Assembly: GCF_034190915.1 (NCBI RefSeq)
Contig: NW_026947486.1
Span: 99,491,123 to 99,555,122, forward strand
Origin: Cavia porcellus
Taxonomy: Eukaryota; Chordata; Mammalia; Rodentia; Caviidae
Length of the DNA stretch: 64,000 bases
Direction of reading: 5' to 3'
The position numbers and the translations under genes were made by a program. The notes beneath the pieces were generated by a model. It was not told the origin of the DNA. It worked only from the letters and a program-made list of their open reading frames with translations, and did no database searches. Position 1 is the first letter of the stretch. Each line of letters starts with the position of its first letter. Below are positions 45,845 to 58,053 of the stretch, piece after piece.

Positions 45845-46680
45845 CCAGAATATCATTCATTAATAAACATTAATGGAATATTATTCAGTTGTACACAGTG
45901 AAGTGTTATTCTTCCTTACAAATACAGGTCGTTCTAGTACAGGGTACAACAGAGATAAAAGTTGAGGTTGTTATGCTAACTGCAGCGAATTACTCACAAA
46001 ACACAAAAAATTGTTTGTCTCCAATTATATGAGAGAACTAGAGTGGTCAAAGTTAAAAACACAGGAAAGGGAAACGGTGCATCTAGATGCTGGGGAAGAT
46101 ATAGATGGTGGTTACTATTTAGCAGTTATGGAGCTTCAGTGAGGGAAGACAAAAGGAATTCTAAAGATTGAAGCTTATGGTGGCTGCATAGCAGGAATGT
46201 TTTTAGTAGCAAGAAATTGTGAACTTAACACTGAAAATGAAAAATTTGTTATGTGTATTTTTCTACAAATACAAATTTTTTTTAATTGAACTTAATATTA
46301 AAATTATTTATCTCCAGAGTTTTAGTTAAGTTCAATCAGTTTCATTTTGTTAGGATTACAGTTTCTTAACCACTGAAGCAACGTTTAAAACCATTACCAG
46401 TGGAGTCTTTCAACTCGTCTTTCCTGAATTGTTTTTAGCTTTTGCCATCCTCATAAGTTTCCAAATGAAAATTACTATCAAATAATGTAAGAAATTTGAA
46501 CACAAATGATATTAATCCTGCAGAAAAATGTGAGGAATGTTGCCATTTTACCAAAATTAAGCCTTCAAATCATTCGAATATGAGGTACTTTTGAGTTATT
46601 TTGGGATTAAATTGCTTTCAATATTTCACATTTTCAGATTATAAGTTTTGCATTTTCCATAAATAATTTTGGAAGCATTT
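45845..46680. other. AT-rich intergenic DNA
   Basis: Contains a possible old L1 piece near 45870-46270 (ATTATTCAGTTGTACACAGT; ACTGAAAATGAAAAATTTGT), too decayed to define. No gene. Confidence 0.35.
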
Positions 46681-46702
46681 TTATATTTTGAGGTAATTTT
46701 CT

Positions 46703-46803
46703 TTTTTTTTTCCTTTTTCCTTTTTGTCGGTACCAGGGATCAAACTCACAACCACCTGCTTGCAAGGCAGGCACTAAAGCCGCTGAGCTAAATCCCCAGC
46801 CAC
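46703..46803 (-). mobile_element. tRNA-derived ID-like SINE
   Basis: T-rich tail, GGTACCAGGGATCAAACTC, ending GAGCTAAATCCCCAGCCA. Target duplications TATTTTGAGGTAATTTTCT (46684-46702) and TATTTTGAGATAATTTTCT (46804-46822) differ by one base. Confidence 0.9.
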
Positions 46804-46924
46804 TATTTTGAGATAATTTTCTAATTTCATTTTCAGATTGCTAAATACAATTGCATTAATACACATTTTTCATGTGTATTAATTTTATCATCTAAACTTT
46901 CTGACTTTGTTTTATTAGAAAAAT

Positions 46925-47072
46925 TGTAGGTGAGTGTAATGGCTCATGCCTGTAATCCCACCGCTGGAGAGGTGGGAGGATCACTGGGAGACTGAGCCCT
47001 GCCTGGGCTACATAGTAACTGCAAAGCCAGCCTGAACAGCATAGAGAAACCATGTGTTAAAAACTAAATGAA
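46925..47072 (+). mobile_element. 7SL-derived B1-like SINE
   Basis: Contains GAGTGTAATGGCTCATGCCT, GTAATCCCACCGCTGGAGAG and GCCTGGGCTACATAGTAAC, with an extra AGCCAGCCTGAACAGC segment before the A-rich end. Confidence 0.85.
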
Positions 47073-47189
47073 ACAAAATACAGTTTTTCCTGCATTTCTT
47101 AGATCTTTCTATATATTTACATGTGTTCTTCAGATATAAATGATCATACAGTTTAATAATAAAGACAATTTTATTCATTTTTGAATATA

Positions 47190-47560
47190 GATTCTGTCTC
47201 AGTTACTGTATTGTTTTTCAAACAAAATACTTGACGCTCAACATGAAGAAAGGAAAGGTTTATTTCTTACAGCTTTTGGAAGTTCCAGCCCAATCTCAGC
47301 TGGCCCCAAGGCAGGGTGGCGTGCTGTGGGGCAGCAGTTCATGCCAGCTGCAAGCCACAAGAGCAAAAAGGCAAAAGAGGGAGAAACAGGGCTGCTTTCC
47401 TCCCTTATACTGTATGCTGGCTCTGTGCCCGGGCTGGTGCACCATCCACACCGCCAATCCCAGTGCTAGAAAATAAAGCAGTCACAGACACTGGATTCAG
47501 TTGCCTCCATGACTGCATGACACTTGGGTGACCAGCTAGACACAAACCATAAGAAATACA
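47190..47560 (-). mobile_element. MaLR-type LTR
   Basis: CTCAGTTACTGTATTGTTTT and AAAGGTTTATTTCTTACAGC at the left, and AGACACAAACCATAA at the right, follow the order of a reversed MaLR LTR. An 81-residue open frame inside (47231-47476) is a by-product. Confidence 0.5.
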
Positions 47561-47564
47561 ATTA

Positions 47565-49650
47565 ATATAATTTCATTGTGTAAGTGTGCGAACTACAATT
47601 CTACCAACATTTTGAATAGCAATCATGATATTAGCCACTTTTTTCTTATTGCTGAAATTGGAGGGTCAATTGTTCCATTTTTGTGAAAAATAATTTTGTT
47701 ATTTCTATCTGTGGTTTCATTGTACATGAATTTTATCAGACTGAGACATTTTTATTCTTACCTAGTGATGGTTTTATCGTGAAGCTGTCCTGTTTTTTTT
47801 TTTTTTTCAGACTTTCTGCATATTGATACAACAATCAATCTTTGATTTTTAGCGTCTCTTTCAACCTGGGCCATTTCCTGCTACTCTTTTGGTTTCTGAA
47901 AAGAAGGATGTTATACCATTTGTTATAAACAAAAAAGTTACTGAGAATCTTTGCTATTCTTAAATCTATATTCCCTCTTTTGCTTCAAGATTGGGTATTT
48001 TTATTATGTTTTTTTCAAGTTCATAATTTCTTCTCTTCAATCTATGCTACCGTTTACACTACCAATACACTTTTAGTTGAAGTATTTTTCTTTAATGAAT
48101 ATTACATTTGCTTATTACTTTTATTAATTTTTTATTTATATATTGAGAATTTCTATTTTATTTCTGAACTTATTTTCCTTTTTGTGTTGTTTTGTTTTTT
48201 TTAGACAAAGCCTCAAACTCATGGCGATTCTCCTGCCTCAGCTTCCTGAGTGCTTGAACTAGAGTTGTGTAGCACCAAAATCTCTCAAAGATTTCCCAAA
48301 TTTTTTTGACTGTGTGTGAAATTCCCCTGCATATAATCCATCTGGTTTGGAAACTGAAAACATTTTAAAAGGAAATTACAGCTCTATTTTTAATTTCTTG
48401 AGTATTATTCTTCCTCATTTATTGATCCTCATTTCACTCCTAGTCACATTTACTCAGTGGATTCTAAAAGGAAGATGGTTGTTCTACTTCTAAAGCTCGG
48501 TCACAACATGGGGTTGAATCACAGTTTCTGTCGCCTGTTACTCTGTCTAGAGGAAAAGGCGTCTCTTTCCCTCCTCTTTGTTCTTACATTTAACAGTTAT
48601 CAAGAACCCTTTTATCTGACCTAGGATCATTTATATAATGCTGAACATTTTGTGCTTAAACTTATCAAATGCATTCTTTTTAAAAAATTTATTTAAGGAG
48701 AAATAGAAAAAAATTTTTGAAACAACAATAAAAGCAGTGGTACAACATTTCAAAACAAGTGAAAAGATTCAGAATGGTTAATACATTGCATACTGTTATC
48801 TTGAAATTTTTGTTCAGATTACAAGACATAGACCTGAAAAATTGATCAATATGCTTAAACAATACACTGTAGTTGTCCATGAAGGTAAATGTTCATATGT
48901 GTACATCTCAGAAGATGCAGATGACTTTGACAAATTCCACAGATACATCAAAAATTGTCTTTCTGCATGCTGAATTTCAAAATACTTTACAATCTCTCAT
49001 TCTTCTTGAGTATTTTTCTGTCTCATGGTCTCTATATTTCTGGTTTCTAAATTCAATTATAGCTTTGGGTATCTAAACCTCCCTTTGTTTGCTTTTATTC
49101 CAACTTCTAGTGCCTTTTGGATCAGGTTGTGCCAGTAAAATACACAAGCAAGTTCCTCTAGCACAATGCTGCCAAATGCTTACTTAAATAAATGGATGCA
49201 TTCTTGTCAAAACATTCATTTGAAAGGAATATAAACTTCATGCACTTACGGTGGATATCTGGAAACATATATTAATCCTTTTCCCTCCAATTATATGGAT
49301 ATAAATCTTTTTAATCACATATATCTTTTTATGTTAACTGCTGTTTGCCTTAAGACATAGTATTTTCCCCTAAAATATTTATGCTGACGTTAACCCACAA
49401 TTGACTAAGATTGCAACATAAGAATTTAGCACAAAAAAGTCTAACACAATTTCAATACATTCTCACCACAGCTGTTATGTAAAAAACAAAATCCCATCAC
49501 AGATAAACACACACAATTTTGTTTCATCATAAAATATATCCAACACTGTAAAAATTTTATATGATAATGTGATTAAGAAAAATAAAACCTTGGACTTGAT
49601 GTTTTGATTAATCATAGATCATTTATCTATCATAAATAAGACCATGGACT
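47565..49650. other. AT-rich intergenic DNA
   Basis: A reversed B1-like fragment (GCGATTCTCCTGCCTCAGCT) lies near 48195-48280. No gene recognised. Confidence 0.45.
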
Positions 49651-49659
49651 AGAACTACA

Positions 49660-49885
49660 TCATATCCAAAGGAATGAAATCTGAAATAAATAGTCTTAAT
49701 ATGTATATATGACTATGAAAATCTTGAAACACATTGGAGATTTCACTTGCATGGGAAAAGCACAGGCACTCCATCTCATGTTTTCTAATCTTATAAAATT
49801 GTAAAGATCATCACTAAATTTCCCCAATCCTTGGTGTCAACACCTCATGAAATTTTCTCATGTTTATGTGGCAAATCTATTACAA
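49660..49885 (+). repeat. direct repeat left of the MaLR LTR
   Basis: Shares the order ATATGACTATGAAAATCTTG, GAGATTT, GCATGG, AAAGCACA, TTGGTGTCAAC and ATTTTC with 50375-50590, at about 75-80% identity. It is roughly 215 bases long and lies just before the LTR at 49913. Confidence 0.6.
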
Positions 49886-49912
49886 ATTGCCAAAAAATCC
49901 ATTGTTGTACCT

Positions 49913-50366
49913 GTTATGGCTTGAATCTAGATGTCCCCCAAAAGCCTCATGAGCTCATAGGTGGGGATTTACAAAGATGGATGGATCTAGAGTGTGTGAA
50001 TATGGATTAATTGTTTTGATAACTAAATTGCTTCACTGATTTGTTTTAGCATAGCTCTGGGTGTTGATAATGGAAAGACCCATGCTGGACTGGGGGGAGG
50101 ACAGAGCACCATTCACTGTGCTGATAGCCTGAATGCAATAAAACGGAAGGAGAAGCTTGATGCTGCTACTTTGCTGTCTTCCCTACCATGGACTGTTTCT
50201 CTTCTACCATGTCCCTATGCCATGCTGCCTGGCCACAGAACCAGCCAGCTATGCACTCAAAGATCTAAAGACTTTGAGCTAAAATAAACATTTCCCTTTA
50301 ACATCTGTGAGCAAGTTATTTTTGCCCTTCAACATATAGGAGCAAAAAGAAAGTAACTAAGACATA
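49913..50366 (+). mobile_element. MaLR (MLT1-type) solo LTR
   Basis: Starts TGTTATGGCTTGAATCTAGA followed by TGTCCCCCAAAAG, has AATAAACATTTCCC near 50284, and ends AAGTAACTAAGACA. Start, poly(A) region and end fit an ERVL-MaLR LTR of about 450 bases. There is no internal sequence. Confidence 0.75.
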
Positions 50367-50374
50367 ATTACATC

Positions 50375-50590
50375 TGGAATAAATATTCTTAGTAAATAAA
50401 AAATATGACTATGAAAATCTTGATATGCATTTGAGATTTAACATGCATGGACAAAGCACACATTATCCATGAAATACTTTTTAGCCATATAAAATAATAA
50501 ACCAAGAACACCGTTTATCTAACTCTTGGTGTCAACCTATTATGAATTTTCCTCATTTTTTGTGACCATGTATTTTGTTTATTTTAAAGG
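50375..50590 (+). repeat. direct repeat right of the MaLR LTR
   Basis: Partner of 49660-49885, starting right after the LTR. Too long and too diverged to be the LTR target-site duplication. Confidence 0.6.
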
Positions 50591-50814
50591 AAAAAACAGA
50601 AAAAAGCATAGAAATATTACAAAATATCAAAAAAAATTTTAACATTAAGAAATCACAAGTTAATACATTACTTATGGTCACTTAGAAATAGTTGTCCAAA
50701 TTACAAAATTAAACAACACAAAAGTCAATAAATAGTCAAATACTGACAGAGTAAACCATTCTGTTCAGTGATCCAACAAAATCTTAGTAATATGGACACT
50801 TAAACATACATATG

Positions 50815-53800
50815 ATTGGCTTCCAGTAAAGATGGCAGATACATAAGAGCAGAATACAGAGGCTTCCTGAGATAGACAACTCAGATGCCGAAATAACCCA
50901 TCATGGAAAGTCCCAGACAAACGGAGAAGAATCCTCTTGACCCAGGAGGAAACTAAAGTGAAAAGAACCAGTCAAACATGTAGTCCCAGGGCTAATATTG
51001 AGGCAGCTAAGATTCTGTGCTCTTGCAGGCCCAAATTCCCACCACTTCCACTCACTTTCAGTGTTTCACAGCAATTGTACTGATGTGTAGTCACATTGAA
51101 GTTGAAGGTCAGCTAGCACAATGGAGAATGGAGGTGGCTAGGGACCTGCATTGATGTGCAGTGAGTGTCAGGAATAAAACCCTTCTTTGGGAAAAGGACA
51201 ACAACATTAAGACATTTTGGAATCTGTCAGGCCTGGCAAGAACAAGGAACAGCAGTGACTTAAGGTAGCTATTCACTTCCCAGATGAGATTGGTGGGCAA
51301 GCGTGGCCTGGGTCATGCCCCTGGCTGAGGCCCAATAAGTTGTCCCAAACCAATTCCCTACGTATGGCACACACTAACACAGTGGAGGCCTCAACAGGTT
51401 GACTGACCCGGAAGGGAGGAGTCAGCATATGCCACCTCTGTTTGCACCTCAATACACACTGGAGTGGGCAGGATTACCGAGCCAGTGTGCTTCACAAGAA
51501 CAATGAGCAACAAGGAAAGGGACTAGGACCATCTCTATACACCTGTATGGAAGAAACCAAAAACATGAGAAGAGGAAACAACAAGAAAAAGTTCCCAGCC
51601 CTCAATCCTGAGAACATTGATCCAGGAGAGGTAAATACAAAAGAGATTGAGGACATCAAACATGCAGTGTCAGACATGGCATCAATGGACATAAAGAGAT
51701 ATCTTTGGGACCTAATAGATGAGTTCAAAAGCCTAATATTTAACCATGTAAAGAAAGATATAAGTAAATTAATAAAAGAAAAGCTAAGCACCTCTCACAA
51801 AGACACACATGGAAGTGTGGAGGAGGACAAAAAAGGAGAGAAATGTTTGATGAAGAATGTAAAGAAAACAGAATACATGAAACAGGTTTAAAGAGAATAC
51901 CAGGAAATTTAAAAATACTCCATCAAAAGCTGGCAGAAATGCTTGAAAGAAAATAAGGATAGATTATCCAAAACAGAAGACAGGTTTGTAATGTGTGATA
52001 ATGAAAGGAAAAATTTCTTAAAATAACAAGGAAACAGGCAGTAACAATACAAAGTCTAGAAAATGACAGGATCTATAATTTAAGAATAAAGAATGTGAAT
52101 GAAGAAGCAGCTGTACAAACAAAGGAAAGTCTATTCACACAAATAATTAAGGAAAACTTCCCAAGCATAGGAAAAGGAAATGATATTCAAATGCATCACA
52201 CATACAGAACTCTAGTCACCTACAACCAAAACAGAGCTACACCCAAAGACATATAATAATCAGGATGCTAGAAATTCAAAATAAGAGCAGATTATTAAAA
52301 TCCATCAGAGAAAAGAAACATATTACCTACAAAGCACAACTCATCAAAATCTTAACACACTTCTCAACACAGACTGTCAAATCAAGAAGAGCTTGGAGCA
52401 AAGTATTCCAAGCCCTGAAGGAAAATACCCTCCAACCCAGATTGATGTACCCTGAAAAACTGTCTCTAGAAATTAATGGAGAAACAAGATGCTTCCAAGA
52501 CAAAAAGGAACTTGGGAAAGTCAAGACCACCAATTCAACTCTACAGAGAATACTGCAGGACATTCTAGAGAGAGAGAAATGTATCCGGATTCCAGAAGAG
52601 TGGCAGACAGGCCTCAATGAATGGAGCTGAAAGTGGAATGAAGAAGAAAAGCAGACAACTAATGGCAGAAAAAGAGCATAACAGAAATGAGGCAGAGAAG
52701 GTTGCCTATAATCTCTAATATACATGGCCTTGATACACAAAAGAAAAGAAAAAGAAAAAGAAAGAGAAACACAGGCAGAGTAGATCAGGAGATAGGGTCC
52801 ACCAAGATGCCCTTTATAGGAAATATAATTAACCTGAAAAAGGGTTTATGGTCTAAAAATAAAACATGACAAAGTAATGCTCTATGAGACAGGGAACAAG
52901 AGAGCAGTAGGGACAACAAGACAATTATTTGTGGATAGTTGGAAAGATATGCTTTAATAGGTAAAGGAATACAACTAGAGATCAAGTCCAGGAGGGAGAA
53001 GGTTTGGAACTACTTAGCTAAATAGGAGGTTGCCCCATCCCCCAATTCAAAACTTATGGTTGTTAGTGAGACCCAAAACTGCACAGTACACCCTAGGGGA
53101 GTCAAGGGGAAGAACCGTCTTAAAAAAGATGGCAGAGGATATTGTTAACAGTGTATCAGGATTTAAAACCCATATTACTTGCTTCCCTCTACATAGATCA
53201 GTTTTATTCTGTCCCAGTTTGTCTATTTGCACTAGATCTGAGGGCACAAACAACTATCCCAAAAATAACAGGATCTAGTACAGTAATCATCTTTAATTTC
53301 CTATAAACTTAATCTGGAACACTGTATAACTTATAATGTTTTATCACGACTGATCTTAGTTAAACATAGTTTGTTTGATTGCTGTTTGATATCAACAGAT
53401 TTTATTCAAAGCTGTTATGATTGAGAGTATCAAGTCTGAGAATACAGGCAACTACACTGAAGATGACAAGATTCACTATGACACCTAGTCTGGTTTGATC
53501 ATTACCTGTTTTTGAAGTTTTACACTATCTACAAAGTTTTGTTTTTATTGCTATGTACTGCTATATTCAATTATACTATGCTTGATGATATGGACAATTC
53601 TATTGAAGATAACAAGAGACAACACAGTAACCATGGTAGAACTCCTTGTACAATGGTTTTATATATGTTTTTCATTTCGTGTGTTTATAGGAATATGTTT
53701 TGTTTTTTCTTGCTTAATTTTGTTTCTCTCTCTAATGTACAAAGGACAGAAATACATGTTAAGGCTCACGCATGTGTTGAACCTATAAACAGTTTATGAG

Positions 53801-54235
53801 AAATGATCTGATAACTCATGATGAAATGAAGAAACACTTTGAAGAAAAATACATTTCAGTCCCCACTGCTGATCCCATAGTGTCATAATGTGAAATCCAG
53901 CAATACTATGATTCTTTGTCAGAATGACTTTAGACTGCTTTGATTTGTTTAATCTCAACACAAATGAAGATATGAATAACTGCATGTGTGTTTAAGTGTA
54001 TAGGATTGATAACCACATTACTAAGGTTGATAGTAAAACAGAACTGTTTGCAGTCTCACTGAATCCCCATTTTGCATGTTCAACTTTTATATCTTGAACA
54101 ATCCTTTGTAAGAGAACAATATATAATAATCAAATAGTGATTTCTCACTTTAATTTTCTTTGAAAATGTGTATTATTTCTACCAGTTTTCTGTTTTGTTT
54201 AGTCTTTCTTTAAATAAAATAAAAAATGAAAAAAC
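50815..54235 (+). mobile_element. HAL1-like (ORF1-only) LINE
   Basis: L1-like 5' end with AGTAAAGATGGCAGATACAT, a 5' UTR to about 51440, an ORF1-like region (51442-52630), then a long non-coding 3' part (52631-54235). Diverged units of about 180-200 bases end CTTTAAATAAAATAAAAAAT. No ORF2 endonuclease or reverse transcriptase sequence is seen between ORF1 and the tail, the layout of HAL1 elements. It could instead be an L1 with a clean ORF2 deletion. Confidence 0.65.
51442..52630 (+). pseudogene. L1/HAL1 ORF1-like protein, broken
   Basis: ORF1 proteins bind L1 RNA as trimers. The first part (51442-51891) has an N-terminal region then a charged helical stretch (SDMASMDIKRYLWDLIDEFK). After stops near 51890-52260, the C-terminal domain is open at 52265-52630 with LLKSIREKKHITYKAQ, TVKSRRAWSKVFQALKE and LQPRLMYPEKLSLEINGE, which match the RNA-binding end of ORF1p (TLQARREWGPIFNILKE, FQPRISYPAKLSF). 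The middle (RRM-like) part is frameshifted. Confidence 0.75.
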
Positions 54236-57200
54236 ATAATTACAATTATATACTTTAGACCACTTTCCTTGGCTTTCATTTATACAATATATTTTACACA
54301 TTTGGATCTTATTACTCCTTCAGTTTTATTATTTTTACACTGTAAATAATGGGACATTTAGAAATATGAGTTTTATTTGTCTCACTGATGAGAATAGGCT
54401 CAATTTCCCTCCATTAAATCTATAAAAGCCTCAAGGCCATCCCTTTTTTGCTAAGTAATATTCCATTGTATAAAAATATCATATCTTTTTCCCCTCTTTG
54501 GTTGATGGACATTTTGTTGTTTCCAAGAAGTAGCTATTAAAATTGTACTGCTATCAACATGAGTGCACATTTATCACTGAGATGATGTTTTCAATTTCCA
54601 GGAAAACACCCAGGAGAGAAATACCTGCATTGAATGAAACTTAAATTCTAATTTTTTGAGGAATCTTCATATTGATTTTCATAGTGGTGGCAACATTCTA
54701 CACTCCCGCCAATAGTGCTGAAGTGTTCTGTTTTCCCCTCAGCATCCTCAACATTTGTTATCAGTTGATTTATTGAAGGCAGTCAATCTGTCCAGAGTGA
54801 GATGAAATCTCAGTGCTGTTTTAATTTGCATTTCTTGAATGACCAGGGATGATGAACTTTTCTTTGTGTATTTATCCATCATTTGTATATATTCATCTGG
54901 AAAATGTGTGTTCATCTCAGATGCTCATTTTGGAGACGGTCTTTGAATTTGGGGAGTTTGAGGTTTTCAATTTTTTATATGCTCTTTATTTAAGTCCTTT
55001 GCCTCAGGTAATGTCAACTAAAATTCTTTCGCATCCTGTGTGTTTTCTTTTCACTTTGTTGGTGATTTCTTTTGAAGTGCAAAGCTTTTCAGTACTATGA
55101 GATAATCATCATCAGTTGTTGATTACTTGAAGTATTTTCTGGGTGGTTTGCTTTTGTTCATAGGTTCTCTGACTGCCCCTATGTCTCCAAGATTTCTACC
55201 CAACTTATGTTCCAGTAGATTTAGGGTTTCTGTTTTAATGTTTAGGTCTTTGATCTATTTTCACTTCAGTTTATTGCGTGGTGATAGGCATAGGTCTAGT
55301 TTTAGTCTTCAGCAGGTGGAAAGCCAATTTTTACAACACCATTTATTAAAGAAGTTGTCATTTTCCAGTGAAAATGTTTAGGTGGCTGAGTGTCTTTGTA
55401 GTTGTGTTTGAATCTTCTAATCTGTTCCATTGATCCTCAGGTCTATTTCTTTGCCAGGACCATGCTAATTTTATCACTGTAGCTATGTAGTATAGTTTCA
55501 GGTCTGGAATTTAGATGCCTCCTGCTTTCCCTTTGTTGCCCAGAATTGCCTTTGCTATTCTAGTTTTTTTCTGGTTTAAAATCAATTTTAGAAGTGTTTT
55601 CTCAAGTTCTGCAAGGTATATTAATAGTATTTTGATTGGAATTCCCTTAATCTCTATAATAGATTTGAGAGTATGGCCATTTTCACAATATTGGTTCTTC
55701 CTAGCCAAGAGCAAGTAGTATCCTTCCATTTTCTAATACCCCTTATATCTTCTTTTCTAGAGTAGTATAATTTTCGACATATAGTTCTGCTACATTCTTG
55801 GTTAGGTTGATTACTAAGTATTTTGTTTTCTAGATGCTATTGTGAACGGTGATATTTCCATAACTCTCTCTCAGTGAGTTTTTTGTTTCTGTACAGGAAT
55901 GCTACTGATCTTTGTGTGCTGCCTTTGTATCCAGCTACACTGCTGAATTTGTTCATTATCACTAGTGTCTTTTAATGGAATTTTTGGGTCTTCTATATAA
56001 AGTATCATGTCATCTACAAAAAGTGATAATTTAACTTTTATACTTTTCTATCTTTATTGCTTCTATTTCTCTCTCTTGTCTGATTGCTGAGGCTAATATT
56101 TCCAGAACGATATGGAAAAATAATGGTGATAGTGGACATCCTTGTGTTATTCCTGATTTTAGAGTGAAAACATTCAACTTTAGTCCATTTACTATAATGT
56201 TGGCTGTTGTTTAGTCATAGATGGCCTTTGTGAGATTGAGATAGATGCATGTATGCCATGTTTCTGTGCAATTTTTATCATGAACAAGTGTTGGACTGTA
56301 TCAAATGCTTTTTCTGCATCTAATGAGATGATCATGTGTTTTTGTTTTTATCTTTATTAATGTGGTGTACTACATTTATTGATTTGTGTATGTTAAACCA
56401 TTCTTGCATTCCTGGAATAAATTCCACTTGGTCATGTTGTAGAATCTTCTTGATGACTCGCTGCATTCTATTTGTCAGTATTTTATTGAGAATCTTTGCA
56501 TCAATGTTCATTAGAGAGACTGACGTATCATTCTCCCTTTTGGTTGGGTCTTTCTCTAGTTTTGGTATGAGAGTGATACTTGCCTCCAGGAATGATTTAG
56601 GTAGGATTGCTTCTTTTTCAATTTCATTGAAGAGTTTAAGGTGTATTGGCATCAAATCTCTAAATTTCTTATAGAATACAGCTTTGAATCCATCAGGACC
56701 TGGGTTTTTCTTGGTGGTAAGTTTTTAATTATGTTTTCCGTTTCAATAGCTGATATTGAATTTTTCAAAATTGCTATATCTTCTTGGTTGAGCTTTGGAC
56801 ATTTCCTCTACGTTTTCCACTCTGAGTAGAGATTTTCAAAGTAGGTATTTATGACTTTTTTTGTATTTCCATGGGATTTGTCATAATTTTCTCCTTTTCA
56901 GTTCTTACTGCATGAATTTAGGTTTTTTCTTTTTTTTTTCTTGATAAGGCTAGCTAGAGTTTTGTCAATTTTGTATACTCTCTCAAAAAACCAGCTTTTT
57001 GATTCATTAATTCTTTCCATTTTTTTTGTTTCAATTTCATTGATTTCTACTCTAATCTTTACAATTTTCTCTCTTCCCTGAACTTTAGGTTCAACCTGCT
57101 CTTCTTTTTCTAGAAACTAGAGATGAAGTATTAGATTGTTTATTTGTGCTCATTCTGTTTTCTTGATCTGGCAGTTTATTGCTACATATTTCGCTCTTAA

Positions 57201-57288
57201 GACTGCTTTCACTGCATCCCACAGATTGTGATATGTTGTCTCCACATTTTCATTGAGTTTTAGGTATTGCTTTATTTCTTCTTTAATT

Positions 57289-58053
57289 TCATCTGTAGCC
57301 CACTGGTTTTTCAAGACTTTTATTTAATTTCCATTTATTTATGCAGGTTTTAACATTTCCTTTGCCATTAATTTCCAAATTTATTGCACTATTGTCAGAT
57401 ATTATATGTGAGACAATTTCAGTATCCCTGCAGTTAAGTAAGAGTGTTTCATGGGATGTTATATGATCTATTTTGGAAAATGTCCCATCCTCAGCTGAGA
57501 AGAATGTGTATTCTGCAGTGGTTGGGTGGGACACTCTGTAAACATGTACTAAGTCCAATTGCTCACAGGTACGATTCAGTTCTGTCTTTTCTTTGCTGAC
57601 ATTTTGGCTAGTTGATCTATCTTTTTGAGACAATGGGCTGTTAAGGTCCCCTGTCAAAATTGTGTTCTTGTGCATTTTGTTTTTCATGCCCATTAGTATT
57701 TGTCTTATATGGTTGGGTGCTCCTATATTTTGTGCACATGTATTTATAATTGTTAGTTCTTCCTTTTGAATTTTTCCACTAATGAGTACGTAATGACCTT
57801 CTTGATCTCTTTTAATCATTTTAGGTTTGAAGTTCACATTGTCTGCAAATAGAATAGTTACCCCTGATTTTTTCTGGGTTCTTGATGCATGGAATACTGT
57901 TTTCCATCCTTTCACTTTTAATCTACGTGTTTCCTTTTGGGTCAGATGTCTTTCTTGTATACAGCATATCGTGGGATCTTGCTTCTTGATCCATTCTGTC
58001 AACCTATTTCGTTTGATAAGTGAATTGAGGGCATTTACATTTATGAATATCAC
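57289..58053 (-). pseudogene. L1 ORF2 endonuclease domain with lost catalytic residue
   Basis: The L1 AP-like endonuclease nicks target DNA. The 254-residue open frame has CCIQERHLTQKE (family IQE catalytic Glu), ILTGDLNSPLS (family GDFN), EYTFFSAEDGTFSKIDH and IISDNSAINLE. The conserved SDHSAI histidine, which is catalytic, is Asn here (codon at 57391-57393). The usual NIYAPN is NTCAQN, losing the Tyr. Open length is kept but activity is not expected. Confidence 0.85.
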
